Assembly: GCA_964529415.1 (NCBI GenBank)
Contig: CAZGWD010000005.1
Span: forward strand, 62,001 to 126,000
DNA from: CAYMPH01 sp964529415
GTDB taxonomy: Bacteria; Spirochaetota; UBA4802; UBA5550
Length of the DNA: 64,000 bases
Direction: 5' to 3'
In this document: one piece after another, positions 14,977 to 24,574 of the stretch
Numbering within the stretch: position 1 is the stretch's first letter
How the letters are laid out: every line of letters starts with the position of its first letter
Notes under the pieces: generated by a model
Told to the model about the DNA's origin: nothing
Databases searched by the model: none
The model's input: the letters and a program-made list of their open reading frames with translations, nothing else
Made by a program: the position numbers and the translations under genes

Positions 14977-17421
14977 TTATGCTTCAGCCTTAGCCTGAAC
15001 AAAATAAGCGCTCAATTGCCTGAATAGAATTCCTGATCTGAAAGAAAGCATTCTAAAATAATAAACAAGTTTTCTTCCATATCCGGCAGAAAGAACCATT
15101 ACAATCAGAATAATTATAAACATTGAAACAGCTTCATTTTTTCCGGACAGTTTTTTTAATGCTGTATCTGCAAAAAAACCTACAGGCGACGGCTGATACG
15201 GAATCCGGATCTTCACCTGTGCCGTGTATGGCATGGTCCACCTGTAAACCTTAATGCCGTTTTCAAAAGTAAAATACCTGCATTTTATTGAGATATTATA
15301 ATTGCCCTGTTTTAAATCCCGGATTGATAAAATTGAAGTCCCCGGCTTGATATTAATTCTATCCGGCAGTGCGGTTTTTTCCATATCCGCAACAGCTGAA
15401 AAGCCTGCAATATTTCCAGGCGGAATATTTTTCACTGAAATGATTGCATCTATATCACCGCTTGAATAATCCCTTGATGTATCAAATTTAAACATGAGCT
15501 CAACCATGGGAGTTAAATCTTCATCCGGAACTTCAATATCTTCAGGCCGGTCCCCCTTGTCTATAGTGTTCTTATAATCGTCGCTAATGTCATCCTTTGT
15601 TCCAACAATAAAATTATACGTAGCCTCGCTGCTCACAAGATTTGTTTTATCAATTGCCGCAAGAGTCAGAAAATATCCGCCGCTTTCAAGAGAATCGAAA
15701 ATCATCTGAAAATCCGTTGTAAATTTATCAGCCTTGACTTTTCTGTCTTTAGAAAGATGATATACAAAACCTTTCAAGCGCTCAACATCATCAACAGCCC
15801 AGCGGAATTCTGCTTTAGAATTTGCATTCGGCTCGCCTTCATTATGGGTCGGGGAAACTATCACAGGCATTGGAAGGGGATTAATGCTTGTTTGAATTTT
15901 ATAATGAACCGTGCGGCTTAAATTACCTGCTCCGTCAATTGCCCTGATATGAAAATATGTCACGCCGTCTTCGAGTCCCGGCACAATAAATCTTGTTACA
16001 TTGGCATTCTGGTTCTGTATTGAAGGATTAAAATCCGGAAGCTTGTTGATAATTGCGGCATAACCAACAATGCCTGATTCATCTTCAGGCCTTGTCCATT
16101 GAATATCCGCCTTGCCGTTTCTCGACCAGGCGCCTTCTGGATGGGTGTATGAAAACACAACCGGCGGATCGACATGAATATCATTTGACTTGCCGACAAT
16201 TCTTTCCGCCTCCTCCCAGAAGAGAGACACTCTGCCTGCTGAAACAATCTGGGAAACATTCCTCGCAGGCCTTCCTGCAGGAGAAAGTTTAAGCTCGCCT
16301 GAAAAGGCATTATCCCGAAGCGCATACCTTCTGTAAAAAATTCCCGAGACCTTATCCCTTGCATCATGCCAGGATATGATGAGATCTCCTTTCAGGTCGC
16401 TTTTGGAATCTGCATTATAAATGGATATTTTCGGGTTGTAGCAGTTAGAATCTGTCTGTGATACAAGCAATGGCTCAGCGTCCCATTTTGATCCGCCGTT
16501 TAATCCGCGGGTTAATCTCACAGACCAGCTTTTAGAATCATTGTTCTGATAAACCATGTAAACGATACCGTCATTTATGACAATATCCGGCGATGAATTG
16601 CTGCCCCTGCTGTTTGTTATTTTAACTGAATCAGACCAGCTTCTTCCATAGTTTCCGGATTTTATAAAAAAAAGATCATCATTGAAATTATCAGCCTTTC
16701 CCTGCCATACAACTCCAATAACATTTTCATTAAAATATATTGCAGGGAAAAACGCCCCTTTTAATCTGCTCTTTAAGTCAATAAGAGATTCCGGTTTTTC
16801 AAATTTCAACCCGTCCGGGCTGACAGTATGATATATATTGAATTCACCGCCTTTAAACGCCTGAAAAAAAAGATGCAGAACATTTCTGCTGTCATAATAT
16901 ACACGGGGAATGACTTCCATGTCAAAACCTGTATTCGGCTTTACCGGCTCACTCCAGCTGGCGCCGAAATCCTTTGAAACAGAATAATAAATCCTGCTTG
17001 CTGAAGATTTTTCATCCATATTCTGCCACGCAACAGTGATGGTTCCGGTCGAGGAAACAGCAGGATGCGGGTTGCTGCCAATATCACTTTTAATTTCAGC
17101 AATTTTCACAGGCGGGAGATATTTATATCCGCCATTGAAAGAAATTGAAGCGTAGATTCCTGTTTTACCGGCGTCAATGCCTTCATATACAACAATTATA
17201 TAATTTCCGCGCGAAGCTGAACGCGCGTCTTTTGCCCTGATATTATATGCGGACATATACTCGGATTTCTCCCAGCCTGCCGGCATTGTTGAAATATCAT
17301 CTGTTTTCATAATAACAGCTGAAACAATGCCTATTATGACAACAGCGATTAACGACCACAAAAAACGGCCGAAATGCGGGAATCTCAAATATATCCTGAT
17401 TAATCCGGATAGCATGTTCAT
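14977..17421 (-). CDS. Membrane-anchored BNR/sialidase-like repeat protein with fibronectin-like domains
   Basis: The frame is open to 17565, but the ATG at 17421 gives a more reasonable 814-residue protein, with a membrane segment at about 15-37 (LIAVVIIGIVSAVIM). A six-bladed-propeller-like region of BNR repeats follows: several S-x-D-x-G-x-x-W-like motifs such as SKDFGASWS, SGNYGRSWS and SFNGGYKY. Next come fibronectin type III-like or Ig-like segments (DGAGN, DKTNLVSS), and a second membrane segment near the C-terminus (AVSMFIIILIVMVLSAGYG) with a basic cytoplasmic tail. The large middle part must be extracytoplasmic. No sialidase active-site set is recognised, so enzymatic activity is not claimed. 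It stands alone, divergent from the next operon. Confidence 0.7.
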   Translation of the reverse strand: MNMLSGLIRIYLRFPHFGRFLWSLIAVVIIGIVSAVIMKTDDISTMPAGWEKSEYMSAYNIRAKDARSASRGNYIIVVYEGIDAGKTGIYASISFNGGYKYLPPVKIAEIKSDIGSNPHPAVSSTGTITVAWQNMDEKSSASRIYYSVSKDFGASWSEPVKPNTGFDMEVIPRVYYDSRNVLHLFFQAFKGGEFNIYHTVSPDGLKFEKPESLIDLKSRLKGAFFPAIYFNENVIGVVWQGKADNFNDDLFFIKSGNYGRSWSDSVKITNSRGSNSSPDIVINDGIVYMVYQNNDSKSWSVRLTRGLNGGSKWDAEPLLVSQTDSNCYNPKISIYNADSKSDLKGDLIISWHDARDKVSGIFYRRYALRDNAFSGELKLSPAGRPARNVSQIVSAGRVSLFWEEAERIVGKSNDIHVDPPVVFSYTHPEGAWSRNGKADIQWTRPEDESGIVGYAAIINKLPDFNPSIQNQNANVTRFIVPGLEDGVTYFHIRAIDGAGNLSRTVHYKIQTSINPLPMPVIVSPTHNEGEPNANSKAEFRWAVDDVERLKGFVYHLSKDRKVKADKFTTDFQMIFDSLESGGYFLTLAAIDKTNLVSSEATYNFIVGTKDDISDDYKNTIDKGDRPEDIEVPDEDLTPMVELMFKFDTSRDYSSGDIDAIISVKNIPPGNIAGFSAVADMEKTALPDRINIKPGTSILSIRDLKQGNYNISIKCRYFTFENGIKVYRWTMPYTAQVKIRIPYQPSPVGFFADTALKKLSGKNEAVSMFIIILIVMVLSAGYGRKLVYYFRMLSFRSGILFRQLSAYFVQAKAEA

Positions 17422-17564
17422 AAAAATATAAAATGTCCTTTTTGAAAAAATGTCAACAAATATTGAAAAAGTTAAAAAACTGCAGAAATGTAATTGCGAA
17501 ATGCGAAAACATATCCTTATATGACATATCGGAACAAAATATATAATTATAAAAGAATATATCA

Positions 17565-19886
17565 ATGCAAATTAGCGACATAATTAAAAGCGATTCGGAT
17601 AGAATATTCACTGTTGACAGCGAATGTTTCATTATTTTTACAGGGGATTCCGAAACCGATCAGAAACCTTTTATCAGAATAGGAAACTGGATCAACCTGC
17701 CCTCTGAACTAATTCCTTATATCGAAAATATTATAATTCCGGACAGTCTTCCGGGTAATCCGCAGCACGAGCAGTTTAATCTCAATATAGGCGAGCTGTT
17801 AACCAACAGATTTATCGGCAGCAGAAACATTGTTAAGAAATTTTTTGAATACCAGAAAAATTTCAACCTTGATCTCACAAACGCATCAGTTGTAGATATT
17901 GAAAGCGACATACCTGAACTGTCAAAAGAAAAAAATCTCTCAGCAACAAATGAATACATCGGCGTGTTTTACAGAAACGGAAACTTCAAGACCGTACACC
18001 AGGGAAAAACGCTTTTTGATCTCAATGAATCAGAAAAAACATCTTACAGCTATAACAGAATTTTTTCTGCAATTTCGCAGAGTGCATCAGTTCAAACAAG
18101 GCATAACGGAACAGGATTCATTTATATAGATGGAAGCCTGCTGCTTCACAGCAGCGGAAATTATTTTTTAATTGATTACCCTGAAAATAATTTCTACAAT
18201 TTTTCAAGGCTATCAATAAACCCCGCGAAGATTCACGATATTTATCTATTGAACAAATCTCTGACAAATATTATCCCATTCATTAAATGGAAGGCTTCAA
18301 TATTAAGCAGAATCAAGATTCACTCCGATGACATTAAATCTGTTGATACAATTAAAAAGCTATATTCTTCTTCATATATTTCAGGAGACAGAATATCTGC
18401 AGGGAATTTCTCTCCCGGCAGCGGAATGAAAATACAGTCTTTAACATATAAAGGATGCTTCAAGCTGCATTTTACAAGCCCTGAACCTGTTAATAAAGAA
18501 CTGACTGCAATGCTCATCAAAGTAAATTCATCATTATCAAAAACATTGAAAGAGAAATGCGATTTTATAATTACTGATTATTCTATATATGAATCATCAG
18601 TAATGCTTTTCAGAAACTGCGGAAAACCTGTTATTGTAATTGATGACGGATCAAAAAATATTTCCAGGATTAAAAAAACCGGTGAAATAATAATTCAGAA
18701 CGGCATGCAGTATGAACTTCAATACCATGCAGATCTGGATACGATATTTCCGGTTTACGCTTTCGACGAGTCTATACTTTCAATACTTCTGACAGAAGAT
18801 TCTGAAAAAGCAGATGAAATATTAAAAAACATCAGCAACTCAAATCATGAAAATAAAAACATAAATTTACTTAATACATCAAATCTCATAAAGATTATTA
18901 TAGATAAAACAACCAGCAGGAAATTTTCATCAAAACTTAAAACAGTTTACGCAGATATCAGGTCGCGCATTCATGAAAAAGAAATCCAGAAAACAAGCAG
19001 CGAATTAAAAACAATAATTGTTTATTTCAGCGGACAGCTTTACGAATTCATAACAGATGAGCGCTTCAAACCGGACTCAATCTATTATGACGATATAAAA
19101 GCTCCTGAAGAATTCCACAGCGAATCAAATCCGGGCCTAAAAGAATTTCATTCCCTGGTGCTCAATGACAGGATCAGATTAAAAATGCTTCTTAATATTT
19201 TTCTGAACGGGTCAGGAGTAAAATCCGGAATCAGCTACGATTTATCCAGAATTATTTCTGAAAGAAAAAAGGAATTCATGAATGGAACATTATCAGCATC
19301 TATTCAGGATGATGATACTAAAAATAAATCCGGAACTTCCGTAATAAAACAAAACAATAAAAAAATATCCTTAATTGCAATTTTGATTATTATTTTATGC
19401 GCAGCTGCTGTTTTTTATTTTAAAACCAAACCGGATTTGTCCGTGATTGTTAAAATTGAAAGAAACACCCCTGTAAAAATCATTAACTCAATGGCTGATG
19501 AACACGGAATAGTAATTGATGATACCGACATTTACGGTTACGCCAATCTGATCGCAGTAAAAAACGGATTCAGAAAAATAATACCGGGATTTATTTACAG
19601 AGACAAAAACCCGGACTGGATTTATCCGGGGAATGTTTTTCTTCTTCACGATGATGAGAAGATAAATGTCAGAAAAGGGGACACGCTCTGGGCCATATCA
19701 AGACGCAAGCTTATTGAATCTGAAATAAATTTCAATAAAATACTGGCAGGATTAAAAAATAAACGCGGGATGGCCAGTGAAACTGAGATTGCTGAATTAA
19801 ACAAATACGCAATAACATCAAAAAGCAAAGATGCAATTGCGGAATATATAACTTCAATCAAGAAAGCTAATGGAAAACAGCAGTAA
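17565..19886 (+). CDS. Unrecognised membrane protein with LysM-like C-terminal motif
   Basis: This 773-residue protein has a large N-terminal part (1-600) that matches no family I recognise, one membrane segment at about 605-622 (ISLIAILIIILCAAAVFYF), and a roughly 150-residue C-terminal part. That part contains NVRKGDTLWAISRRKL, the signature opening of a LysM peptidoglycan-binding repeat, though the rest of the repeat is atypical. The likely topology is a cytoplasmic N-terminus with the LysM-like end outside. The ribosome binding site is weak. It overlaps the next gene by 17 bases, so the two form an operon. Role unknown; a link between a cytoplasmic process and the cell wall is inference. 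Confidence 0.75.
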   Translation: MQISDIIKSDSDRIFTVDSECFIIFTGDSETDQKPFIRIGNWINLPSELIPYIENIIIPDSLPGNPQHEQFNLNIGELLTNRFIGSRNIVKKFFEYQKNFNLDLTNASVVDIESDIPELSKEKNLSATNEYIGVFYRNGNFKTVHQGKTLFDLNESEKTSYSYNRIFSAISQSASVQTRHNGTGFIYIDGSLLLHSSGNYFLIDYPENNFYNFSRLSINPAKIHDIYLLNKSLTNIIPFIKWKASILSRIKIHSDDIKSVDTIKKLYSSSYISGDRISAGNFSPGSGMKIQSLTYKGCFKLHFTSPEPVNKELTAMLIKVNSSLSKTLKEKCDFIITDYSIYESSVMLFRNCGKPVIVIDDGSKNISRIKKTGEIIIQNGMQYELQYHADLDTIFPVYAFDESILSILLTEDSEKADEILKNISNSNHENKNINLLNTSNLIKIIIDKTTSRKFSSKLKTVYADIRSRIHEKEIQKTSSELKTIIVYFSGQLYEFITDERFKPDSIYYDDIKAPEEFHSESNPGLKEFHSLVLNDRIRLKMLLNIFLNGSGVKSGISYDLSRIISERKKEFMNGTLSASIQDDDTKNKSGTSVIKQNNKKISLIAILIIILCAAAVFYFKTKPDLSVIVKIERNTPVKIINSMADEHGIVIDDTDIYGYANLIAVKNGFRKIIPGFIYRDKNPDWIYPGNVFLLHDDEKINVRKGDTLWAISRRKLIESEINFNKILAGLKNKRGMASETEIAELNKYAITSKSKDAIAEYITSIKKANGKQQ

Positions 19887-20448
19887 AAAATATTACATTG
19901 AGCCTGTAGAAATTGAAGTGTATCTTAAAAAAGCAGGCAAGGTACGCACTGTTATCCGTGATCTGAAAATTGAACTGATCGATGTTGTTCCCATAAACGC
20001 CAAAAGCAAAGAAATATTCGATCTGTTTATTTCAAAAAACGATCCTATTGATCTGATGGAGGTTCAGAACGAATTTCCGGAACTGATTAAAATCATATAT
20101 GATTCATACTACCAGAACATGGAACTTTTTGAAAAACTTTCCCTGAAATTCAAGGAGGGCATGTCCGGCAGTACAGACTCGTGGAGAAGCGCCCTGTATT
20201 TCACAGAACTTTTATTAAAATATGAACCAACAGTTGCTGCAACAAAATTTATCGGAGAGTTCCAGACATATAATCTGAATTATCTGATTACTAAACTATA
20301 CAGTCTTGATCAGGTTTTCCTGCTTGAAGATTCCACTGTTTTTTTCCTCATTAAAAGAAAAAATGCAGCTTATAGAGACCAGCCCCGCGATCTTGAATTT
20401 GACAAGCTTGTTGAGCTTTGGGAATACAACGTGCGGGAGAAATTTTAA
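19870..20448 (+). CDS. Hypothetical protein coupled to the LysM-like membrane protein
   Basis: This 192-residue soluble protein has no signal peptide or membrane segment. The N-terminal 45 residues look like beta strands (YYIEPVEIEVYLKKAGKVRTV), and the rest is rich in charged helices. I do not recognise a family. It overlaps the end of the preceding gene by 17 bases and is followed by a terminator, so it forms a two-gene operon and probably works with that membrane protein in the cytoplasm. Confidence 0.72.
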   Translation: MENSSKKYYIEPVEIEVYLKKAGKVRTVIRDLKIELIDVVPINAKSKEIFDLFISKNDPIDLMEVQNEFPELIKIIYDSYYQNMELFEKLSLKFKEGMSGSTDSWRSALYFTELLLKYEPTVAATKFIGEFQTYNLNYLITKLYSLDQVFLLEDSTVFFLIKRKNAAYRDQPRDLEFDKLVELWEYNVREKF

Positions 20449-20450
20449 AA

Positions 20451-20478
20451 AAAAGGCTGCCCGATGGACAGCCTTTTT
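20451..20478. terminator. Intrinsic terminator between convergent genes
   Basis: The inverted repeat AAAAGGCTG / CAGCCTTTT with a nine-base loop is followed by T on the plus strand and by A/T-rich sequence on the minus strand. It lies just after the stop at 20448 and before the end of the rhodanese gene. Confidence 0.82.
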
Positions 20479-20499
20479 AATTATAACATCAATAAAAAA

Positions 20500-21909
20500 T
20501 TATTTTTTAATCTGATCAGCAGCAAGAATTTTATCGCCAAATTTCAAACCGCCTTTACCGTCAGATTCAACACTGCCTGCGAAATACAGTACATCCTTGA
20601 ATCCTTTACCAGTCAATATATCTTTTGCAGTAACAGCTCTCAAACCTGATGCGCAAAAAACAATATATTTCCCATCTTTTGCAGGAAGATTTTTTTCAAG
20701 CTCTCCGAGAGGAATATTTTTTGATTGTGCGCCCAGGAGAGTAATTCCCTTATCTTCATCAATTTCAGATTTTTCCCTGACATCAATAAATACAAAATTT
20801 TTATATTCGCCTTTTGTATATTTTGAAATAAAATCTGCAGGTGCAATTTCACCTGTTGGTTTTGCAGCATATTTTACGTCCTTAGCAAGCTTGGCACTCG
20901 CTGTTTCTCCACCTGCTTTTTTATAAGCTGCAAATCCGCCATTCATGTATGATACTGATGCATAGCCCCATGCAGTAATTTTATCAGCAACTGCAAGCGC
21001 TTCTTTCATATCCCTGGCATCTGCACCATAAATTATTACAGGAGCTTTCTTCTTATCATTTGGATTGGCGGGAAACTGAGTTTTAAATTTTTCAATATCT
21101 GCAGGAGCAATTGCTATTGCGCCCGGGATATGATCCGATGCAGCATTTTTTCTGATATCAACAAGAATCATGGGATTCTTTTTTTCAATATTAGATTTTA
21201 CAAATGCAGACTGTACTTCCATGGTATTATTCTTATCCCAGTCAGGAGTTCCCTCGTGATATACTTTTAAATTATTATATCCTGCTTTTAAAGCAATCAT
21301 TGCACTTGCAGGAGACAGTTTGCAGTGAACTCCTCCGCAATAAAAAACCAATGCACTGCTTTTATCAGATGGAAGCATCTTCATGCCTTCTTCAGTTTTT
21401 ATTTTTGAAAGAGGTATATTTATTGAGTCAGGAATAGTTCCGCTAATAAACACTTCAGCCGGGCGGCTGTCAATTAAAACAGCACCTTTTGAAACAAGCT
21501 CTTTAACTTCAGCCTGTTTTATAATGTATTTCTTATCCAATTTAAATTCAGGAAGAACCTTAATTTCTGTTGCAATTGCATTTCCGTCTTTTTCAACAAA
21601 ATCAACCGCAATGCAGGAACCCTTTTTTGTCATAAGTTCTTCTTTATCTTTTATCTGAGTGTCCTTAAATTCCCATTTTGTTTCATCATTAAACATTACT
21701 CTATACGGCTGGCCTTTAACTTTAAACATAATCATTTTAGTTTTATTAAAATGACCATCATAAGCTGCAATGTATCTGTTAGTCTTTTTTTCTTCATCTT
21801 TTAACCCTACACCGCAATTCCCGTCAACAAGATCAGCTGCCTGCTTCGGCCCGCAGGCTGATAGAGAAATAAAAGCAACTGCAGAAAAAATAAAAAAAAC
21901 CTTCTTCAT
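20500..21909 (-). CDS. Triple-rhodanese lipoprotein
   Basis: This 469-residue protein has a lipoprotein signal with lipobox LSAC (C19) and a strong GGGGGG ribosome site. After a 110-residue N-terminal part come three rhodanese domains. The first (about 130-225) has the loop cysteine C191 in FYCGGVHC. The second (about 240-335) reads IYGADARD where the cysteine should be, so it is probably inactive. The third (about 355-450) has C419 in VFCASGLR. It would act outside the inner membrane on sulfane sulfur such as thiosulfate or polysulfide. It is a single gene, ended by the terminator at 20451-20478. The physiological substrate is unknown. Confidence 0.88.
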   Translation of the reverse strand: MKKVFFIFSAVAFISLSACGPKQAADLVDGNCGVGLKDEEKKTNRYIAAYDGHFNKTKMIMFKVKGQPYRVMFNDETKWEFKDTQIKDKEELMTKKGSCIAVDFVEKDGNAIATEIKVLPEFKLDKKYIIKQAEVKELVSKGAVLIDSRPAEVFISGTIPDSINIPLSKIKTEEGMKMLPSDKSSALVFYCGGVHCKLSPASAMIALKAGYNNLKVYHEGTPDWDKNNTMEVQSAFVKSNIEKKNPMILVDIRKNAASDHIPGAIAIAPADIEKFKTQFPANPNDKKKAPVIIYGADARDMKEALAVADKITAWGYASVSYMNGGFAAYKKAGGETASAKLAKDVKYAAKPTGEIAPADFISKYTKGEYKNFVFIDVREKSEIDEDKGITLLGAQSKNIPLGELEKNLPAKDGKYIVFCASGLRAVTAKDILTGKGFKDVLYFAGSVESDGKGGLKFGDKILAADQIKK

Positions 21910-22105
21910 AAAATCCCCCCTTTTTTTTTAATATTATTTACTTCAAATTCTATTTCGTTCTAAAGTATTTTAACTTTTACTAAAACACCAGGCAAATGTC
22001 AATAATTTTTTACTAATAAATTCCCAGCGCATACAGCAAAGAGGCATGCCTGAAGGAGATTACAATCAGTTGAATTAATTTATTTCATGAATAAAACATT
22101 ATTTT

Positions 22106-22987
22106 TTAACCTGAAATTTCAAGCCCTTCTGCAGTTGCGCCAACATTAATATCAAGGCCTTTTTCCTTTACAAGCCTTCTGTAATGGCTTACAATCTGAT
22201 CGAGCTCGTCATCAGTTCTCATTGGATCATGGTGGTTAAAAAATAAATTTTTTACGCCGGATTTCAATGCAAGATTGATAGCATGGTGGGTTGAGCTGTG
22301 TCCCCAGCCGACTTTTGTTCTGTATTCATCCGGAGTATATTGCGCATCTGAAATAAGAACATCTCCTCCCCTTACAAACCTGGACAGCTTATTATTCATT
22401 TCAGCAATTGTGGTTTCGACTTCAGCGTCATTGTTTCCAAACATATTATAATAAGGCTCATTATCCCCAAGATAAATAAATTTTTTATCTTTATACCCTA
22501 CCTTATAGCCAAAACACTCTACCGGATGATTTATTTTGCTGACTTCAATGCTTAAATTTTCAATATTAAATTTTTTACCGTCTGAAAGTTCAACAAATTT
22601 AAAAGTCGCTTTTAACTCAGCTATTCTAATCGGGAAATAAGTGTATTTCATCTGGCCATTAATAATCTCTTCAAGAGAAAGCTCGTGCGTTCTGGGCCCG
22701 TATATTGTAATTTCATTTCCAGGAATAAAAATCAGCGGCGACAATGGAAGCCCATTGATGTGATCCCAATGGGTATGTGATAAGAGAATATGGAATTTTT
22801 TTCTTTTCGAAAAGTCAATTGAATTGCCAAGAGGCCTTATTCCTGAACCCGCATCAAAAATCAGATGATCTCCATCATCAGTGTACAGTTCAAAACAGGA
22901 TGTATTCCCGCCATAACGCAGGGTTGTAGGACCCGGCACTGGAATTGATCCCCGCACTCCCCAGCATTTGAAATATATTCCGCCCAT
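22106..22987 (-). CDS. MBL-fold metallo-hydrolase
   Basis: This 293-residue metallo-beta-lactamase-fold enzyme has the metal motif HTHWDH, a following D in LGDNEPY and a late H in FFNHHDP, with the opening CWGVRGSIPVPGP typical of a family of bacterial phosphodiesterase-like or cAMP-phosphodiesterase-like proteins. The ATG at 22987 lies one base after the HDOD stop, so they are coupled; the longer frame to 23158 would overlap it by 170 bases. A role in nucleotide or cyclic-nucleotide hydrolysis is possible, but the substrate is not shown by the sequence. Confidence 0.88.
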   Translation of the reverse strand: MGGIYFKCWGVRGSIPVPGPTTLRYGGNTSCFELYTDDGDHLIFDAGSGIRPLGNSIDFSKRKKFHILLSHTHWDHINGLPLSPLIFIPGNEITIYGPRTHELSLEEIINGQMKYTYFPIRIAELKATFKFVELSDGKKFNIENLSIEVSKINHPVECFGYKVGYKDKKFIYLGDNEPYYNMFGNNDAEVETTIAEMNNKLSRFVRGGDVLISDAQYTPDEYRTKVGWGHSSTHHAINLALKSGVKNLFFNHHDPMRTDDELDQIVSHYRRLVKEKGLDINVGATAEGLEISG

Positions 22988-22988
22988 T

Positions 22989-23840
22989 TTACTGTAAAAA
23001 AGACCTTGCCTTCTGTATTTCCGATTCCAATGATGATATTTCATCAAGTACCGCGTCCTGGTCAAGACCAAGTACGCGCCATACATCATTTGAAACAGGT
23101 TCAATGCTTCCTTCATTAAAATTTCCAAGATCAAGAATACGAACTGAAGTTTCAGCAACAGATACTATCATGGAATAAATGGATGAGCTGCCAGTTGTAA
23201 CAGGATTATGATGTCTGCCCACAGCATATAAAAAATTATTTTCAAACTGCCATTTCTTTCCAATGGCAATTCCGATTTCCTCATGAGTCAATCCCAGAAT
23301 ATTCTTCTCCACTTCAAGTATCGAATATTTTTTTTCAGAAATCATCTCCTGTATTTTTTTCATTTCTTCAGGGAAAAAATTATTAATAACTATCCTGCCT
23401 ATATCATGCATGAGTCCTGCTGCAAAATACTCTTCCAGAAGTTTGGAATCAATTCCGATCTTCTTTGCGATAATTTTTGATGCAATTCCCACGCCGAAAG
23501 AATGAGTCCAGAAAGACTCTCCATCTATAGAAGAATTTTTATTAATGCTGATATTGCCAAGAACAACTGAAGATAGAGCAGCATTTTTTATTGTATTAAT
23601 TCCAAGCATAACTACTGCCTGTTTAAGAGACCTGATATCATTGGAAAGACCGAAATAAGCGCTGTTGACCATTTTAAGCATCTTTGCCATTAAAACAGGA
23701 TCCATCTGAATTACATCAGTCAGTTCCTGTGCTGTTGAAGTGACATTGTTTGCAACCTGGATTATTTTATTCACAACAGGCGAAAGAGGAGGCATTTTAT
23801 CAATGGATGCTTTTACTTTAGCTATTAAATTTTTTTCCAT
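22989..23840 (-). CDS. HDOD-domain signalling protein
   Basis: This 283-residue protein is an HDOD domain throughout: the N-terminal MPPLSPVVNKIIQVANN motif, IQMDPVLMAKMLKMVNSAYFG, and an HD-like site in GLMHDIGRIVINNF. HDOD proteins are regulatory and mostly non-catalytic relatives of HD phosphohydrolases, often in chemotaxis or cyclic-di-GMP settings. It is sandwiched between a PDZ lipoprotein/small ORF upstream and the MBL-fold hydrolase one base downstream. Its partner and signal are unknown. Confidence 0.9.
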   Translation of the reverse strand: MEKNLIAKVKASIDKMPPLSPVVNKIIQVANNVTSTAQELTDVIQMDPVLMAKMLKMVNSAYFGLSNDIRSLKQAVVMLGINTIKNAALSSVVLGNISINKNSSIDGESFWTHSFGVGIASKIIAKKIGIDSKLLEEYFAAGLMHDIGRIVINNFFPEEMKKIQEMISEKKYSILEVEKNILGLTHEEIGIAIGKKWQFENNFLYAVGRHHNPVTTGSSSIYSMIVSVAETSVRILDLGNFNEGSIEPVSNDVWRVLGLDQDAVLDEISSLESEIQKARSFLQ

Positions 23841-23843
23841 ATT

Positions 23844-23939
23844 TCAATAAAATATCCAGTATATGATATCGAATAAAGATATTAATAGAATCAGTGCGAT
23901 CAATGCAGCGAGTATTTTGAAAAAAATATTTTTTAACAT
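23844..23939 (-). CDS. Possible 31-residue single-span membrane peptide
   Basis: A 32-codon frame fills the gap between the PDZ lipoprotein and the HDOD gene. It starts with ATG at 23939, nine bases after the PDZ stop, and ends three bases before the HDOD ATG. The product is almost wholly hydrophobic (LAALIALILLISLFDIIYWIFY) with two N-terminal lysines, as in small membrane peptides. The ribosome site is poor and the base composition is AT-rich, so a chance ORF is possible. The tight fit between its neighbours is the main support. Confidence 0.4.
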   Translation of the reverse strand: MLKNIFFKILAALIALILLISLFDIIYWIFY

Positions 23940-23948
23940 TATTAAAAA

Positions 23949-24338
23949 TTAATCTTTTGCCCTTTTTGCTCTTATTGCTTCGATTATAAGCGTCTGGTCT
24001 TTTCTTTTAATAAGAAAAGACACCTTTGATCCGGCTTTTCCCTGCAGAAGATTTTTAAAAATACTTTCATGCTCCATTCCCATTATATCAATTCCGTCGA
24101 TCTTAAGAATAATATCATCCGGCCTGATGCCTGCCTTGTAAGCAGGGCTATCTTCATAAACACCTACTACTATATAAGGAGCATCCTTAGATACCCTTCC
24201 GGATCCTATTGGGACTTCTATTCCAAGTATTCCATTTTTAGCAGCTACTGATGTTTCAGGATTTCTGCACGAAGTTACAGCAATAATAAGAAAAAATGAT
24301 ACCATGATTGAAATACTCAAAATGATCCGGCTTTTCAT
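23949..24338 (-). CDS. PDZ-domain lipoprotein
   Basis: This 129-residue protein has a lipoprotein signal (lipobox VTSC near residue 24) followed by a single PDZ domain: GILGIEVPIGSG, the carboxylate-binding region, and YKAGIRPDDIILKIDGIDI typical of bacterial protease-type PDZ domains. No protease domain is attached. It would sit in the periplasm or on a membrane and bind protein C-termini. It heads a minus-strand operon with the small ORF, the HDOD gene and the hydrolase. Confidence 0.85.
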   Translation of the reverse strand: MKSRIILSISIMVSFFLIIAVTSCRNPETSVAAKNGILGIEVPIGSGRVSKDAPYIVVGVYEDSPAYKAGIRPDDIILKIDGIDIMGMEHESIFKNLLQGKAGSKVSFLIKRKDQTLIIEAIRAKRAKD

Positions 24339-24574
24339 ATCAGCCTCCGCGAAATATAATTTACTGCTATTTATCCTGCGTGAATTTAATATTGCAAGAA
24401 TTTTTTAACAGCAATCCGGATTTAATCTTTAATGCTCCATCAGGAAAAAATAGAGAATTAAAAAGAGTTTTTTTATTATTTAATAGAAGGGGTGCTTTCT
24501 TTTATATTTTACCTTGAATAAATGATTTTCACTGGTAATTATAAAATTTTACCTATTTCCGGCATTTGATACAG

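Noticed and set aside
17422..17565. N-terminal extension of the BNR protein
   Set aside because: The added 48 residues are a Phe/Ile-rich stretch from AT-rich DNA shared with the divergent promoter region.
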